From contig CM055617.1 of NCBI GenBank assembly GCA_029379385.1, forward strand, positions 15,260,679 to 15,324,678: a stretch of DNA of 64,000 nt. The letters are read 5' to 3'. A program made the position numbers and the translations under genes. Every line of letters begins with the position of its first letter. The stretch's first letter is position 1. This document shows positions 10,797 to 23,220 of this stretch, one piece after another. Under the pieces are notes generated by a model that saw only the letters and a program-made list of their open reading frames with translations, ran no database searches and had not been told where the DNA came from. Source of the DNA: Quillaja saponaria (taxonomy: Eukaryota; Streptophyta; Magnoliopsida; Fabales; Quillajaceae).

Positions 10797-11300
10797 CAGC
10801 ATTCGTGAATATTGTGGATAATTTTTAGCCATAGATTAGTACTACAAATAATTTTTTTCTTACGTTATTCTAAATGTTTTATCATAATATTGGAAAAGGC
10901 AAAGACATGCTACCCTAATGGATATGAAATTATCTCATGTTCGTACAACTATAGATGAACTACAAGAGTAATTTGATTCAGTTCCACCAAACATGGATAT
11001 AAGAGATAGGCATTGTCATTTGAGAAAATTTCGAGAAAGAATTACACATGAAATGTTTTGCTTGGCAACGAAAGGAGTATGGTAGAATCTCTAGCCAGTT
11101 CAATGAATCTACTTATCACATTTTTTTTTTAATTTTGTTCATATGTCTATTTGATGGCATTGTGACATTTATTGTTCCTCTTCGGTGGACAATGATTCTT
11201 GGATTTGCCTACTTGCTAAAGCATACAACATTTAGCGCAGGTGCACTTTTTGGAATTCTCATAAACTTGCTAGGATCCTTACAAAAGTAATTGCATGCTT
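10797..11300 (+). pseudogene. MCTP-like pseudogene, 3' part (C-terminal membrane region)
   Basis: Coding resemblance resumes on the far side of the Copia element. About 10917-11040 reads MDMKLSHVRTTIDELQE, a stop, then FDSVPPNMDIRDRHCHLRKF. This matches the conserved segment before the final membrane spans of plant MCTPs (DELDEEFDTFP...RMRYDRL). About 11128-11290 encodes a hydrophobic stretch (LFICLFDGIVTFIVPLRWTM, then FAYLLKH) corresponding to the last transmembrane hairpin. The segment predicted to lie between this and 3420 (the first transmembrane pair) is absent or unrecognisable. A poly-T run at 11121-11130 and several stops confirm a pseudogene. With the 5' part and the target-site duplication, this shows one gene split by a transposon. 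Confidence 0.8.
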
Positions 11301-12137
11301 ATAGTGTAGCATAACTACGTTATTGTTAGTTTTATTATTTATTTGTTACTACAATTATTATCAATATTATTTACTATGTATTTCTTTTTTTTCTTTTCTT
11401 TTTTTTTTATAACAAAGATATGATTATCATTTCGTTGAAAAGGAACAGTAACTAGCTTTCAGCCAATCTTGCAATTTAGAGGGATCCTCACATAAGGAGT
11501 GTTCAATAAGGGCTTATTTTGCCACACAATGGGTAGCACAATTATTGCTATAGTAAACAAAGTTGAAAGAACATTCAATGGATCTTGATAGACTAACAAT
11601 GTCATCAATAAGAATGCTTGAAAAAGGTTGTCATTAAGTGAGTGCTGCACTTCCTCAATTAGTAATTTAGCATCATCTTCAAATAAAACATTGCCCTACT
11701 GATGCATGATACTAATTTGTAGAGCCTCCTAGTACCATTATTTCAAGTAATAGTGGAGATATGTTGCCAGGAACCTGCTTTCCTCTTGCAAATAAAACTC
11801 GTTCATTATGATTCCGTGTCACCACTCTGCCTAATCTTTCATGACGCTGAGTCCCTACATCAAAATTGATTTTTATCTAGCCTGAGGGAGGAAGCGTTTA
11901 AGGATGATTATGGTTTGAAGGGTGCCGTCTGGTCTGTCCTGGTTCTTGGCATGTAGCTCTTGAAAATTCATCTCGATCTTCTAGGGCTTTAGTTATGATT
12001 TCCTTTGGACACCATTGCTTATTATTAAACACATAATCATTCCAAGCCTTCCACAATCTCCATAAATAAAAATCCACGGCTTGTAATAGCTCCTTTATAC
12101 CTCCAGTGCGCCCTACTTCTTGTTGAATGGAAGACCG

Positions 12138-12410
12138 CTAACTTTGGATTGAACCTATGAATGGAGTAGCCCGTTGAATCCTAAAAGGAGCCTGTTGCCA
12201 CGTAAGCATAGCCACCGGACAGTCAATGAAGAGATGGGTGGTGGTTTCCTCCATTAAACCACAAATTGGGCATATCTTATCATTCATTGAACTCTTTTTA
12301 CATAGGTTGCTTGTAACGGCCAAACTATCATGCAATAATCTCCAGAGAAAGGTTTTTATTTTTCCTGGGAGAGTTAGACTCCAAATGGAAGACCAAGAGA
12401 ATTGGTTCAA
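12138..12410 (-). pseudogene. LINE ORF2 fragment: zf-RVT domain
   Basis: The frame contains SIWSLTLPGKIKTFLWRLLH, CKKSSMNDKICPICGLMEE, and THLFIDCPVAMLTW, a classic zinc-binding domain found after the reverse transcriptase in plant L1 elements. It is continuous with the RT remnants on its higher-coordinate side. Confidence 0.8.
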
Positions 12411-13024
12411 AGGTTAAAGAGTCATATCAGTATGGGATGCTAAATTATAGCCAGAATTAACAGTGTAATTACCTTTAGGAGTTTAGTGCCACAAAATTTT
12501 GTCTTCCTCTCCTGTTTGAGAGATAGGGAAAGATAGGACTAGAGATGCCTTTGCTGGGTCTCGGACCGAATTAACAAAGTCATAATCCCATTGGTTAGAG
12601 CTTGATCTCAACTGGTTCACCCACCATAAATTCGTAGGAGCTGCTATTGAAAAATTGGCCTTCAACGGATAATGGGATAGGATCCATAGGTCATCTCTTA
12701 TTTTTAGCTTTGTTCAATTGCCTACCTGCCACCTAACTCCTTTTCCTAAAAGTGAATGACCTTCAAGCATACTACTCCAACCCCATGACAGATTAGTACC
12801 AACTTTGGCTTCCATAAAACTGCTATTAGATAGGAAAATAACGCCCTTTGATTAACTTGTAGAAGAGAGATAAGCCACCTTTAACAAGCTTCCAGCACTG
12901 TTTGGCTAGCATAGCTAAATTAAATGTTTCTAAGTCTTTTAATCTGAGACCACTTTAGTTCTTGTCTTTACACATTGTATGCCAATTGACCCAGTGAATT
13001 CGTCTATCCATTATCAGCTTATCC

Positions 13025-13965
13025 CTACCAGAATTTTGCAATCAGTTTGTTCATAACGCGACAAAGAAATTTTGGGAGTTTAAAACATGCCATGGTATAA
13101 ATTGGTATGACTGTAGCCACTGATTTAATCAAAATTTCTTTGCCTGTCGGTGATAAATATTTCAATTTCCATCCCTTTAGTCTAGAAGCCACTTTTTCAT
13201 GTACTGCTTGAAACATCATCCCTTTGGACTTGGTAATAATAGACGGCAATCCAAGATACTTATCTTGACTGCCTATTTTATCAATATAACCCTTCTAGAA
13301 AGATAGGAAGATTTAGGTGAGTGTTTTGGCTGAAAAACAAGGAGGATTTAGCCAAATTGATTTGTTGACCACTAGTAGCCTCATACTGTCCGAGTATATC
13401 AGTAATCTTGTCACATTCTTGAATATTGCCTTTGCAAAAAAATATGGAGTCATCAGCAAACAACAGCTGGTTTATAGGTGGGCAGTGGTGGCTAATTTTA
13501 AGTCCATATTGAATTGGAAGCTTCAACTTCATGGAATAGAGTTGACAATCCTTCAGCACAAATTAGAAAAGGATAGGGAAAGGGAGGGTCACCTGGAGGA
13601 GCCTTCCATTGGTTTAATAAAACCAAAAGATTCACCATTAATTGAAACTGAATAAGAAACTGTTGAAACTAGTTCCATTTATCAATTTTACCCACCATGA
13701 ATTGACGCCCAATTTTAGTAACATACCTTCCAAGAAGCTCCATTCCACTCTGTCATATGCCTTACTCGTGAATTTTAATTGCCATGTCATAATTGGAACC
13801 TTTGCTTCTTATTTTAAGCAAATGCATTAGTTCATGAGCCACCAGTATATTGTCAGATATTAACCGGCCCTGTAGGAAGGCACTCTGACTATGACTGATT
13901 AACAAGCACATTATCACCTTGAATCTGTTGAATATGATCTTTGAAATAATTTTGTAAAACACCAA
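13025..13965 (-). pseudogene. LINE ORF2 fragments: reverse transcriptase
   Basis: Three overlapping broken frames (13762-13965, 13281-13559, 13025-13249) together cover the RT palm and thumb: NRFKVIMCLLISHSQSAFLQ, LLFADDSIFFCKGN with the catalytic FADD box, and KVASRLKGWKLKYLSPTGKE. Order and spacing fit L1 RT; stops separate them. Confidence 0.8.
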
Positions 13966-14469
13966 TCATAAACTGATAGGCCAAATTTAAGTCATGTCCC
14001 TGGGAGGAGTCACTTTTGGGATAAGGGAGATCACTGTGTGATTAAAACTCTTCACTAATCGACCATAGAGGAAAAAATCTTTAATAACTATGCAAATGTC
14101 TTGACCAATAATGTCCCAATATGTTTGAAAGAATTTTCCAATCATCCTATCATCTCCCGGAGCACCTGATGGATTGATAGAGAATGCAGCATTTTTTATC
14201 TCACTTTCATTTATTGGATGCTTGAATCGTCTATTATCAGCAGCTGAGACTTTCTTTTGGACTTTGATATCTTTTCCTGGGGCCCCATTTGATTGAAAAA
14301 GATTAGAAAAATATGCTAGTGTTGTGCTAGCAATTTCTTATTTAGAAGATAATACCTTGCCAGGCTCGTTTTGTAATTGCCAAATGCTCTTTGTCCTCCT
14401 ACGTTGAATTATGGAAGCGTGAAAAAAACTTGTATTTTTTCACCCATTTGTGGCCAATTAACCCTTGAC

Positions 14470-15490
14470 TTATTCCTCCTCTAGAGTCCATTGTTCAGAC
14501 AACTCTTTTTCAAGTTGAACTACCAAGTCATGATCAAATGAATTATGAGAGTTTTTGATAGACGCAATGTCCTCCTCCTGTAGTTGTAGGATGTGGGGTT
14601 TAGAATTAAAAGTCCCTGTCCTACTCCAAATGAATAAATCGTGCCTTACTTTCTTGAGTTTGGAGAAGACTTGAAATAGCAGTGTGCCATGGAACTCAGT
14701 CTCCCATTCTTGTTTAATGATTTGTTTGGCTTCATCTAAATCACACCACCTTGAATCAAAGACAAATCTATGTTTCAATTTTTTCATCCAGGTTTGAATT
14801 AAGGATGATGGGCCTATGATCCTATCCAAGTTCATCCAGGTGAAGAACAAAAGCTTGGTTATATGAAGTAAGCCATTCCATCGATTCAAAAAATCTATCC
14901 AACCTTTCTTGGATATTACTACCTCCTAACCACCTGTTATTCCAAGTGAATGGATATCTTTGGAATTTTAAATCAATTAGACCTCTTGAATTAATAAAAT
15001 AAAATAAAAAATTGTCTTTGTGTTGGCCTCTGTATAGTCCTTGCAACTTTTTCTGAATCAAGTAAGATTACATTGAAGTCCCCAAAGATTAGAACTCTAG
15101 GTCCTGCATCTTGCATCCTTTGGAGGTTAAAGCAAAATTGAATTCTCCTTTCATTATCATGACAGCTTAAATATACGCAAAATAAATCCTATGTGAGACC
15201 ATTGAAGACGTTCTTCACTCTTCCATGGATAAGAAAATGTTCGGAGTGAATCGTTTCCACATCCAAATTATCCTTCCAAGCTGACACTAAGCCTCCAAAC
15301 AATCCATCTGCTTTCAACGAGCTAAAATTGTACAATCTGCATCTTTATAAATGTTTGTTGATTTTCGCATCATCTGCCTTTGTTCCTGCCAAACAGACTA
15401 ATTATGGGAAATGAGAATTAATAACTCCCTTTAGGTGTTGAAATGTGAGGGGATTTCCCACACCCTGCACGTTCCAATACATAATCTTCA
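14470..15490 (-). pseudogene. LINE ORF2 fragments: endonuclease to linker
   Basis: The apurinic-like endonuclease is recognisable from the ORF2 start through FGDFNVIL and the RYPFTWNNRWLGGSNIQERL block (14822-15061). The linker with the IKQEWETEFHGTLLFQVF block (14470-14889) follows. Frames overlap and shift, so no intact enzyme is possible. Confidence 0.75.
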
Positions 15491-16010
15491 TTAACCCTTC
15501 TCAGGCCAGTTAAGGCTGGCCTCCCCCCTTTTTGATGACTTCGGATAAGTGCACGCTTTTTTTTGGGACTCTTCCATATTTCCATCACAATTCCTTTTCT
15601 TGGTGCTGGTTGGTTTTGGGGTTGGGGTTGTCTGTGTTCCTTTGCGTTGTCTAGCAAGTTGCTTAGTGGGCATTTTTGAACGGGTTCCATTAGCATTAAT
15701 ATGGCCCATAGAGAATGGCATATGGCTGAGGTACATCCAGCCCTAATGGACTTTGCATGGTGAGGTTGTTGCATATGGTTGGTGTCGGTTGCATGGGGAT
15801 GTTAGAATTTGGATTCATGGTTGACGTGGCTTCCATGGTAAGGGGTTTGTTTAAGCGTGTTTTTAGGGGTTCAACCTCAAGGGAGAGATTAGGACAAGTT
15901 TCATTATCGGGTTGTGAATTGAGAGTTGTAACGTCTAGATGGTTCTTCAGTCCTATTTTGGTTACTTATTGGATGGTCCATGTTTTAACTAAGCCTACAT
16001 TACATTGATT

Positions 16011-16849
16011 TTACCCATATTATGTTCCTGTGTTAAATATTAATTTTTATGACATATACTAGTTCAATTGGTGGTAGATTCTGTAATACCATAAATACTT
16101 CTGTTTTTCTTTCCTTTTGGCTCGACTAGTATTAACAAAATAATGGTTGTCGTCTAGCTGCTTGTAATTTATTATGATTAATTTTTTAGAAATATGTTGT
16201 TATTCATGTTGCTTATGTTCCAATAGAATATACAGTAGTAATTATATAATATGAAGATAAGGAAGGATTTTAGGCCATCACTATCGCTTCCTGAGAATTC
16301 TTGTCGGGCGCGCATGATTTCTAACAAACTTAACACAGGCAACATTGATTAGCAAAATTGTTGAAATTAACTTTAAATTTATTCTAACCCTTAAATATCA
16401 ATGAAAACATAACAGGAATCAAGTACCTATAGTCACACTATATAAATGGCTTTCAACTCCTTCATCGAGAGCATTCAAATGGTTCCGTAACTTTCTTTAT
16501 GATTTTGTGGCATTGAATTTATGTATATATGTGCATCAAAATATGGGACAATCTTGTTATTCAATGTCCTTAACCAAATATACACAATACGAACAAAACA
16601 TCATGTGCGATATAGGTCACAAAAAGAAGTTTGACGTTAGCTAACAGTAACCATGTCAGCAACATCAGATGAATAGTTTTTTAATTAAGTCGGAAAGTGG
16701 TTCTTCTAAAACTGTTTTAAATAATTATCCATGAAATTTACAGAATGAAGAAGTGTACAGGGATGAAGGAGAGAGAGACCTTTTCTTTTTGTGACAACTC
16801 CAGCTTAACAAATTTCGTCATTATTTCCAACTGCAATGAGTACAAATTG
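16011..16849. other. Unassigned spacer
   Basis: AT-rich sequence between the 5'-truncated LINE and the first NLR 3'-flank copy. No supported gene, repeat partner or splice-like structure was recognised. Confidence 0.5.
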
Positions 16850-17982
16850 TACCCTCTTTCCTTAGATCTCTTTCGTAAAAAATGCTGAAGAAACTATGTA
16901 CAACTACTTAAACATTCCCTAACTTCAAAAGCAATGACACAACAGTTACTTAATTATAGCCCAACTTCCTGCCTGTAAAATGTCCTTCCTAGTTGGGTTC
17001 TTTGTAGTTTTCCTTTAGTTTATTTGTACCAACATATCTTTCAATGATTAAGATGCTGCAAGCAAGTCATGGAGAAGAGAAAGCGTGGTTAAGATAAAGA
17101 AAAGAAAAGGGTGCATGATGCATCTGTGGATTATAAAGGCAGAGTTCCTCACCATGTTTCAACCATCCTATGGAAAGTTTCACTCCATTAACATAGGTAA
17201 GTATGTCTTTAAGTGTGTGTATATTTCATAGTAAATCATATACTTCTTATATTCAATATACTTTTTTAATGCATCCATGCTTGTTTTGCAAATAGGAAAC
17301 ACTACATAATTGAGATTAGCACCATGGATAAGATTTTAGAAATTTTTTAATGATGTAACTTTCTGATTGGTTATTAATTTGGGGTAGCTAGCTAGTTTTG
17401 TCTGTGCCTCATTGCAACTTTCTTGTCATTTTGTTTTCCCGTTGAGGCATGTTCTGTTCTTTAAACCCAAAGGTTATTATCCCCTTGAATTATGCAGATT
17501 TTATTGAAATTTTGTTGGCTGGTCTTCACTGATTGGAGGCAACAAGGACTCCATGTTTTCTTTGAAGAAGGATGTGACCGGGACTCCTTGTTAGTAGTAC
17601 ACAATAATGTGGATAACATTAGGTACAAGGATGACAAGGAAGCTGTCAGTAAGGTTTGATGATTGCTCATCATAAATTAGATATTGCCTTTTCAAAATAA
17701 TATAAGAGGGTGAAGGCCAACAAGATTTTCTGATATCGATTTTGTTATCATATATTTCTTAGTTCTGCCAAGCACCCACAATTTAATTCAGGTTTACATC
17801 AAAATCGTGCTCATTGTTGGACTGAAGTTAAATTATTTGGCATGCTTTTAATTTTTAAGGATTCATCAATTGATTTTTCCATTATTTTGAATTTTCAATT
17901 TAGGCACTATTTGATGACTTCTACTATTTTGACTTGTGACTATCAGGCAAAGTACCTCCAACTTTATTCATTTTCAAAGATT
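16850..17982 (+). repeat. NLR 3'-flank module, copy A
   Basis: Matches 61495-62607 almost end to end. Landmarks in order are CCTTAGATCTCTTTCGTA, CAACTTCCTGCCTGTAAAATG, CCTAGTTGGG, GATTAAGATGC, a GAAGAGAAAGCGTGGTTAAG block, GTAAGTATGTC (splice-donor-like, 17197), CATGTTCTGTTCTTTAAACC, GTTGGCTGGTCTTCACTGAT, GATTGCTCATC, and AAAGTACCTCCAA. Parts also recur downstream of the intact CNL gene and at 58090-59150. It has no coding potential; it is probably spliced 3' untranslated and downstream DNA carried with NLR duplications. It ends at the target-site duplication of the RTE element. Confidence 0.85.
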
Positions 17983-17999
17983 AGCTTTTAACACCCATA
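17983..17999 (+). repeat. Target-site duplication, left copy (17 bp)
   Basis: AGCTTTTAACACCCATA, identical to 24335-24351. It marks the insertion site of the outer RTE LINE. Confidence 0.9.
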
Positions 18000-18091
18000 A
18001 CTCCGCCAGAGGTTACTCTGCCGGTCCCAAGCCCGGATAAAGGAGGAGGGTTGAGATAGGTTGACAGCCAGCGTAAAACTAGTCAAACCCT

Positions 18092-20025
18092 ATGATGATG
18101 AATCCTACTGAGTATTCATTGGGGCGTAACCCTCTTAGCGACGCGCTGTATCGGATCCAGGGTGTAGTGAGAAATGAGCAAGGGCTGGGTCGTCACATCC
18201 TTAGTGGCGCGCCACATCGGCGCCTGGGTGTGGTGCAAAATAAGCAAGGGTTCTCGCATCGAGGGCGGGTGCGGGTAAAGAAGCTAGTCCAGGGTAAGAT
18301 TCGCATAGCTACTTGGAACATAGGGACTCTTACTTGTAAATTGAGAAAGCTTGTAGATACTATGAGTAGAAGGAGGATTAATATTGCTTGTTTGCAAGAA
18401 ACTAATTGGGTAGGAGAAAAGGCTAGAGAGATAGAGAGAACAGGATTTAAGATGTGGTATACCGGTAAGACTAAAAATAGGAATGGAGTGGCGATTATTG
18501 TTGATGGAAATTTGAAGGACGAGGTTGTAGAAATCAAGAGGAAAAGTGATAGAATAATTTTAGTGAAATTGATGATAGACGAGGAGACATTTAATATCAT
18601 TAGCGCCTATGCTCCCCAAATAGGATTGGAAGAATCTACGAAGAAGGCTTTTTGGGAAGATTTAGAGGAGATAGTTCAAGGAGTACCATTAGGTGACAAA
18701 TTGTTTATTGGTGCTGATTTGAACGATCATGTAGGAAGTACTAATAAGGGCTTTGAGCGTATACATGGAGGATATGGTTATGGCGTTAAGAATGAGGGTG
18801 GAGAGTCTATTTTAGATTTTGCAGTTGCGTATGACCTGATTTTAGCTAACACGTTCTTTAAGAAATGAGAGTCGCACTTAATCACCTTTAGTAGCGGGCC
18901 GAATAAGAGCCAAATAGATTTTGTTATGACTAGAAAGGTTGATAGAGCTGTTTGTAAAGATTGTAAGGTCTTACCCGGCGAGTGTTTAGTGTCTCGGCAT
19001 AAACTTATGGTTGTGGATGTTGGCGTTAAGTGGCGGAAGCAAAAGTATAGAAGTAATAAGTGTATTAAGACTAGATGGTGGAATTTGAATGGAGGGAAGA
19101 TGGCTCTTTTTAAAGATAAAATGTTACAGGGTGATCCTTGGAGGGTGGAGGGTGAGCCTAACATGATTTGGGATAAGATGGCGAAGTCGTATCAGAATAC
19201 GGCTAGAGAGGTGTTAGGAGAAAGTAGAGGACGTGGAGCTCCGACTAAGGAGACATGGTGGTGGAATGAAGAAGTTCAACAAGCTATTAAAGCTAAAAAA
19301 GAGTGTTATAAAAGATTACACAAGTGTAGAAATGAAGATAATTATAACATGTTTTAGACAAGCTAGGAAAGATGCTAAGAAAGCGGTTAGGGAAGCTAGA
19401 GGCAAGGCTTGCGAAGGACTTTACCAAAAGTTAGAGACAAAGGATGGAGAGAAAGATATCTATAGGATTGCCAAGCAAAGGGAAAGACGAACTAAAGACC
19501 TAATTCGTATTAAGTGCATTAAGGATGAGGCTGATAGGGTTTTAGTTAAGGAAGACGAAGATTAATGAGAGATGGCGAACTTATTTCGATACTTTATTTA
19601 ATGAAGAGTCAAGGGGTGATTTTGGAGACCTTGCTGTCACCTTTGATGATACGAACCGTCGATTTGTTCGTCGGATTATAGCTCAGGAGGTTAAAGAAGC
19701 TATGCATAAGATGAAGAATGGTAAGGCATTAGGCCCAGATGATATTCCAATAGAAGTTTGGAGATGCCTAGGAGATATTGGAGTAACTTGGCTTACAAAT
19801 CTTTTAACAAGATTTTAGTAACCAAGAAAATGCCAGATGAGTGGAGGAAGAGTACATTAATCCCTATTTATAAGAATAAAGGAGATATTCAAAGTTGTTC
19901 GAATTATCGAGGTATAAAACTTATTAGCCATACAATGAAACTGTAGGATAGAGTGATTGAGCGTAGGCTTAGGAATGAGACTGTAGTTTCTAGCTGAGAA
20001 TCAATTTGGTTTATGCCTGGAAGAT
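18092..20025 (+). pseudogene. Outer RTE ORF, N-terminal half (endonuclease and start of RT)
   Basis: 258 codons are open (18092-18868), with the endonuclease signatures [41 protein letters not shown] and FIGADLNDHVGSTN. Further frames at 18926-19357, 19233-19565 and 19758-19946 continue the same protein with frameshifts, ending at the RT motif [15 protein letters not shown]. The inverted copy at 20136-23120 gives the near-intact reference for this protein. Confidence 0.85.
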
Positions 20026-20135
20026 CTACAACTCAACTCAACTCAACTCAACTAAGCCTTAAAATCCCAAACTAGTTGGGGTCGGCTATATGAATCCTTT
20101 TCCTCCATTCGCATCGATCCAAGACAAGATTTTTA

Positions 20136-23120
20136 TTAATTCCTAGTACAGCCATATCTTTCTCGATGACTGTCCCCCTGTAAGTTTCGGTCTCCCCTTT
20201 CCCCGTCTAACACCTGGCACCTGGACCATGTCACCTTGCTTACTACTGCGTCCATTGGCCGACGTTGGATGTGTCCAAACCAACGTAGACGATTCTCCCT
20301 CATTTTCTCCTCAATAGGTGCTACTTCCACCTTCCTACGAATCTCCTCATTTCTTATTCTATCATTTTTTGTATGTCCTGTCATCCATCTTAACATTCTC
20401 ATTTCGGCTACTCCCATCTTATGCGAATGTTGCTTCTTAACTGCCCAACATTCGGTACCATACAACATAGCTGGTCTCACTGCCGACTTATAAAATTTCC
20501 CTTTCAATCTATTCGGGATTTTAGGATCACATAAAACTCCCGAAGCACTCCGCCACTTCACCCACCCTGCCTTAATCCTATGGTTTACATCATGCTCAAT
20601 TGCACCATCTTTTTGTATAAATGACCCTAAATACTTAAACACATCCTTGGTAGGGATTGTCTGACCGTCTAAAATTATATCATTCGGGCCTCCTCTAGTT
20701 TTACTGAAATTGCACTCCATATATTCAGTTTTTGTCCGACTCAATCTAAGGCCTTTAGATTCTAACGCGTTCCGCCACATTCCTAATTTAGAATTTAAAC
20801 CTTCCCTAGTTTCGTCTACCAACACAATATCATCGGCAAACAACATGCACCAAGGAGCCCTATCTTGAATATTATAGGTGAGTTCATCCATGACTAACGC
20901 AAATAGGTAAGGACTTAAGGATGAACCTTGGTGAACACCTATCGTGATCGGGAACTCTCTAGTCATACCATCTATAGTCCGCACCCTAGTCAATACTCCT
21001 TCATACATATCTTTAATAACTTCTACATATTTAGTTGGGACCTTTTTCTTCTCGAGTACCCACCACAAGACTTGTCTTGGCACCTTATCATACGCTTTTT
21101 CTAGATCAATAAAGACCATGTGAAGATCCTTTTTCTTTTCTCTATATTTCTCCATTAATCTCCTAAGTAGAAAAATAGCCTCCATTGTAGATCTTCCAGG
21201 CATAAAACCAAATTGATTCTCAGAAACTACAGTCTCATTCCTAAGCCTACGCTCAATCACTCTCTCCCACAGTTTCATTGTATGGCTAATAAGTTTTATA
21301 CCTCGATAATTCGAACAACTTTGAATATCTCCTTTATTCTTATAAATAGGGATTAATGTACTCTTCCTCCACTCATCTGACATTTTCTTGGTTACTAAAA
21401 TCTTGTTAAAAAGATTTGTAAGCCAAGTTACTCCAATATCTCCTAGGCATCTCCAAACTTCTATTGGAATATCATCTGGGCCCAAAGCCTTACCATTCGT
21501 CATCTTATGCATAGCTTCTTTAACCTCCTGAGCTATAATCCGACGAACAAATCGCCGGTTCGTATCATCAAAGGTGACATCAAGGTCTCCAAAATCACCC
21601 CTTGACTCTTCATTAAATAAAGTATCGAAATAAGTTTGCCATCTCTCATTAATCTCATCTTCCTTAACTAAAACCCTATCAGCCTCATCCTTAATGCACT
21701 TAATATGAATTAGGTCTTTAGTTCGTCTTTCCCTTTGCTTGGCAATCCTATAGATATCTTTCTCTCCATCCTTTGTCTCTAACTTTTGGTAAAGTCCTTC
21801 GCAAGCCTTGCCTCTGGCTTCCCTAACCGCTTTCTTAGCATCTTTCCTAGCTTGTCTAAAACATTTATAATTATCTTCATTTCTACACTTGTGTAATCTT
21901 TTATAACACTTTTTTTTAGCTTTAATAGCTTGTTGAACTTCTTCATTCCACCACCATGTCTCCTTAGTCGGAGGTCCAAGTCCTTTACTTTCTCCTAACA
22001 CCTCTCTAGCCGTATTCCTGATACGACTCGCCATCTCATCCCAAATCATGTGAGGCTCACCCTCCACCCTCCAAGGATCACCCTGTAACATTTTATCTTT
22101 AAAAAGAGTCATCTTCCCTCCATTCAAATTCCACCATCTAGTCTTAATACACTTATTACTTCTATACTTTTGCTTCCGCCACTTAACGCCAACATCCACA
22201 ACCATAAGTTTATGCTGAGACACTAAACACTCGCCGGGTAAAACCTTACAATCCTTACAAATAGCTCTATCAACCTTTCTAGTCATAACAAAATCTATTT
22301 GGCTCTTATTCGGCCCGCTACTAAAGGTGACTAAGTGCGACTCTCGTTTCTTAAAGAACGTGTTAGCTAAAATCAGGTCATACGCAACTGCAAAATCTAA
22401 AATAGACTCTCCACCCTCATTCTTAACGCCATAACCATATCCTCCATGTACGCGCTCAAAGCCCTCATTAGTACTTCCTACATGACCATTCAAATCAGCA
22501 CCAATAAACAATTTCTCACCTAAGGGTACTCCTTGAACTATCTCCTCTAAATCTTCCCAAAAAGCCTTCTTGGTAGATTCATCCAATCCTATTTGGGGAG
22601 CATAGGCGCTAATAATATTAAATGTCTCCTCGTCTATCATCAATTTTACTAAAATTATTCTATCACTTTTCCTCTTGATTTCTACAACCTCGTCCTTCAA
22701 ATTTCCATCAACAATAATCGTCACTCCATTCCTATTTCTAGTCTTACCGGTATACCACATCTTGAATCCTGTTCTCTCTATCTCTCTAGCCTTTTCTCCT
22801 ACCCACTTAGTTTCTTGCAAACAAGCAATATTAATCCTCCTTCTACTCATAGTATCTACAAGCTCTCTCAATTTACCAGTAAGAGTCCCTATGTTCTAAG
22901 TAGCTACGCGAATCTTACCCTGGACTAGCTTCTTTACCCGCACCCGCCCTCGATGCGAGAACCCTTGCTCATTTTGCACCACACCCGGGCACCGATGTGG
23001 CGCGCCACTAAGGATGTGACGACCCAGCCCTTGCTCATTTCTCACTACACCCGGGATCCGATGCAGCGCGTCGCTAAGAGGGTTACGCCCCAACGAATAC
23101 TCGGTAGGATTCATCATCAT
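20136..23120 (-). pseudogene. RTE retrotransposon polyprotein (endonuclease-RT), one nonsense codon
   Basis: From the ATG at 23120 the frame reads through to 20136, about 995 codons, with a single in-frame stop (plus-strand CTA at 22896-22898, TAG on the coding strand). There the outer copy has TGG (Trp of the ATWNIGTL endonuclease motif). The remaining 911-codon frame starts at 22871. Endonuclease: [127 protein letters not shown]. The C-terminal ~35 residues appear frameshifted relative to the outer copy (small deletions near 20230 and 20185). This is the best preserved transposon protein in the window. Confidence 0.9.
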
Positions 23121-23220
23121 AGGGTTTGACTAGTTTTACGCTGGCCGTCAACCTATCACAACCCTCCTCCTTTATCCGGGCTTGGGACCGGCAGAGTAAC
23201 CTCTGGCGGAGTTTAAAAGA

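Larger units (their letters stand above)
11385..16010 (-). mobile_element. L1-type LINE, decayed, 5' truncated, with RNase H
   Basis: Read on the minus strand, remnants follow plant L1 order. They are an ORF1/linker tail (about 16000-15500); an ORF2 start (near 15490, MYWNVQGVGNP-like) leading into an endonuclease (FGDFNVIL near 15060-15090, and FTWNNRWLGGSNIQERLDRF); reverse transcriptase (FADDSIFF near 13470 and the INLAKSSLFFS block); a zf-RVT domain (12138-12410, ICPICGLMEETTTHLFIDCP); and an RNase H domain (about 11900-11450, KINFD start). The element ends in a WLKAS-like C-terminus and a 3' A-rich tail seen as T-rich DNA at 11386-11412. Stops and frameshifts occur every 50-150 codons. 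No target-site duplication was recognised, so the 5' limit is approximate. Confidence 0.85.

Noticed and set aside
15549..16008. Plus-strand hydrophobic frames as membrane proteins
   Set aside because: Antisense to the LINE ORF1/linker region; hydrophobicity mirrors a charged antisense strand.
18193..18600. 135-codon open frame on the minus strand
   Set aside because: Antisense shadow of the RTE endonuclease frame; composition reflects the opposite coding strand.
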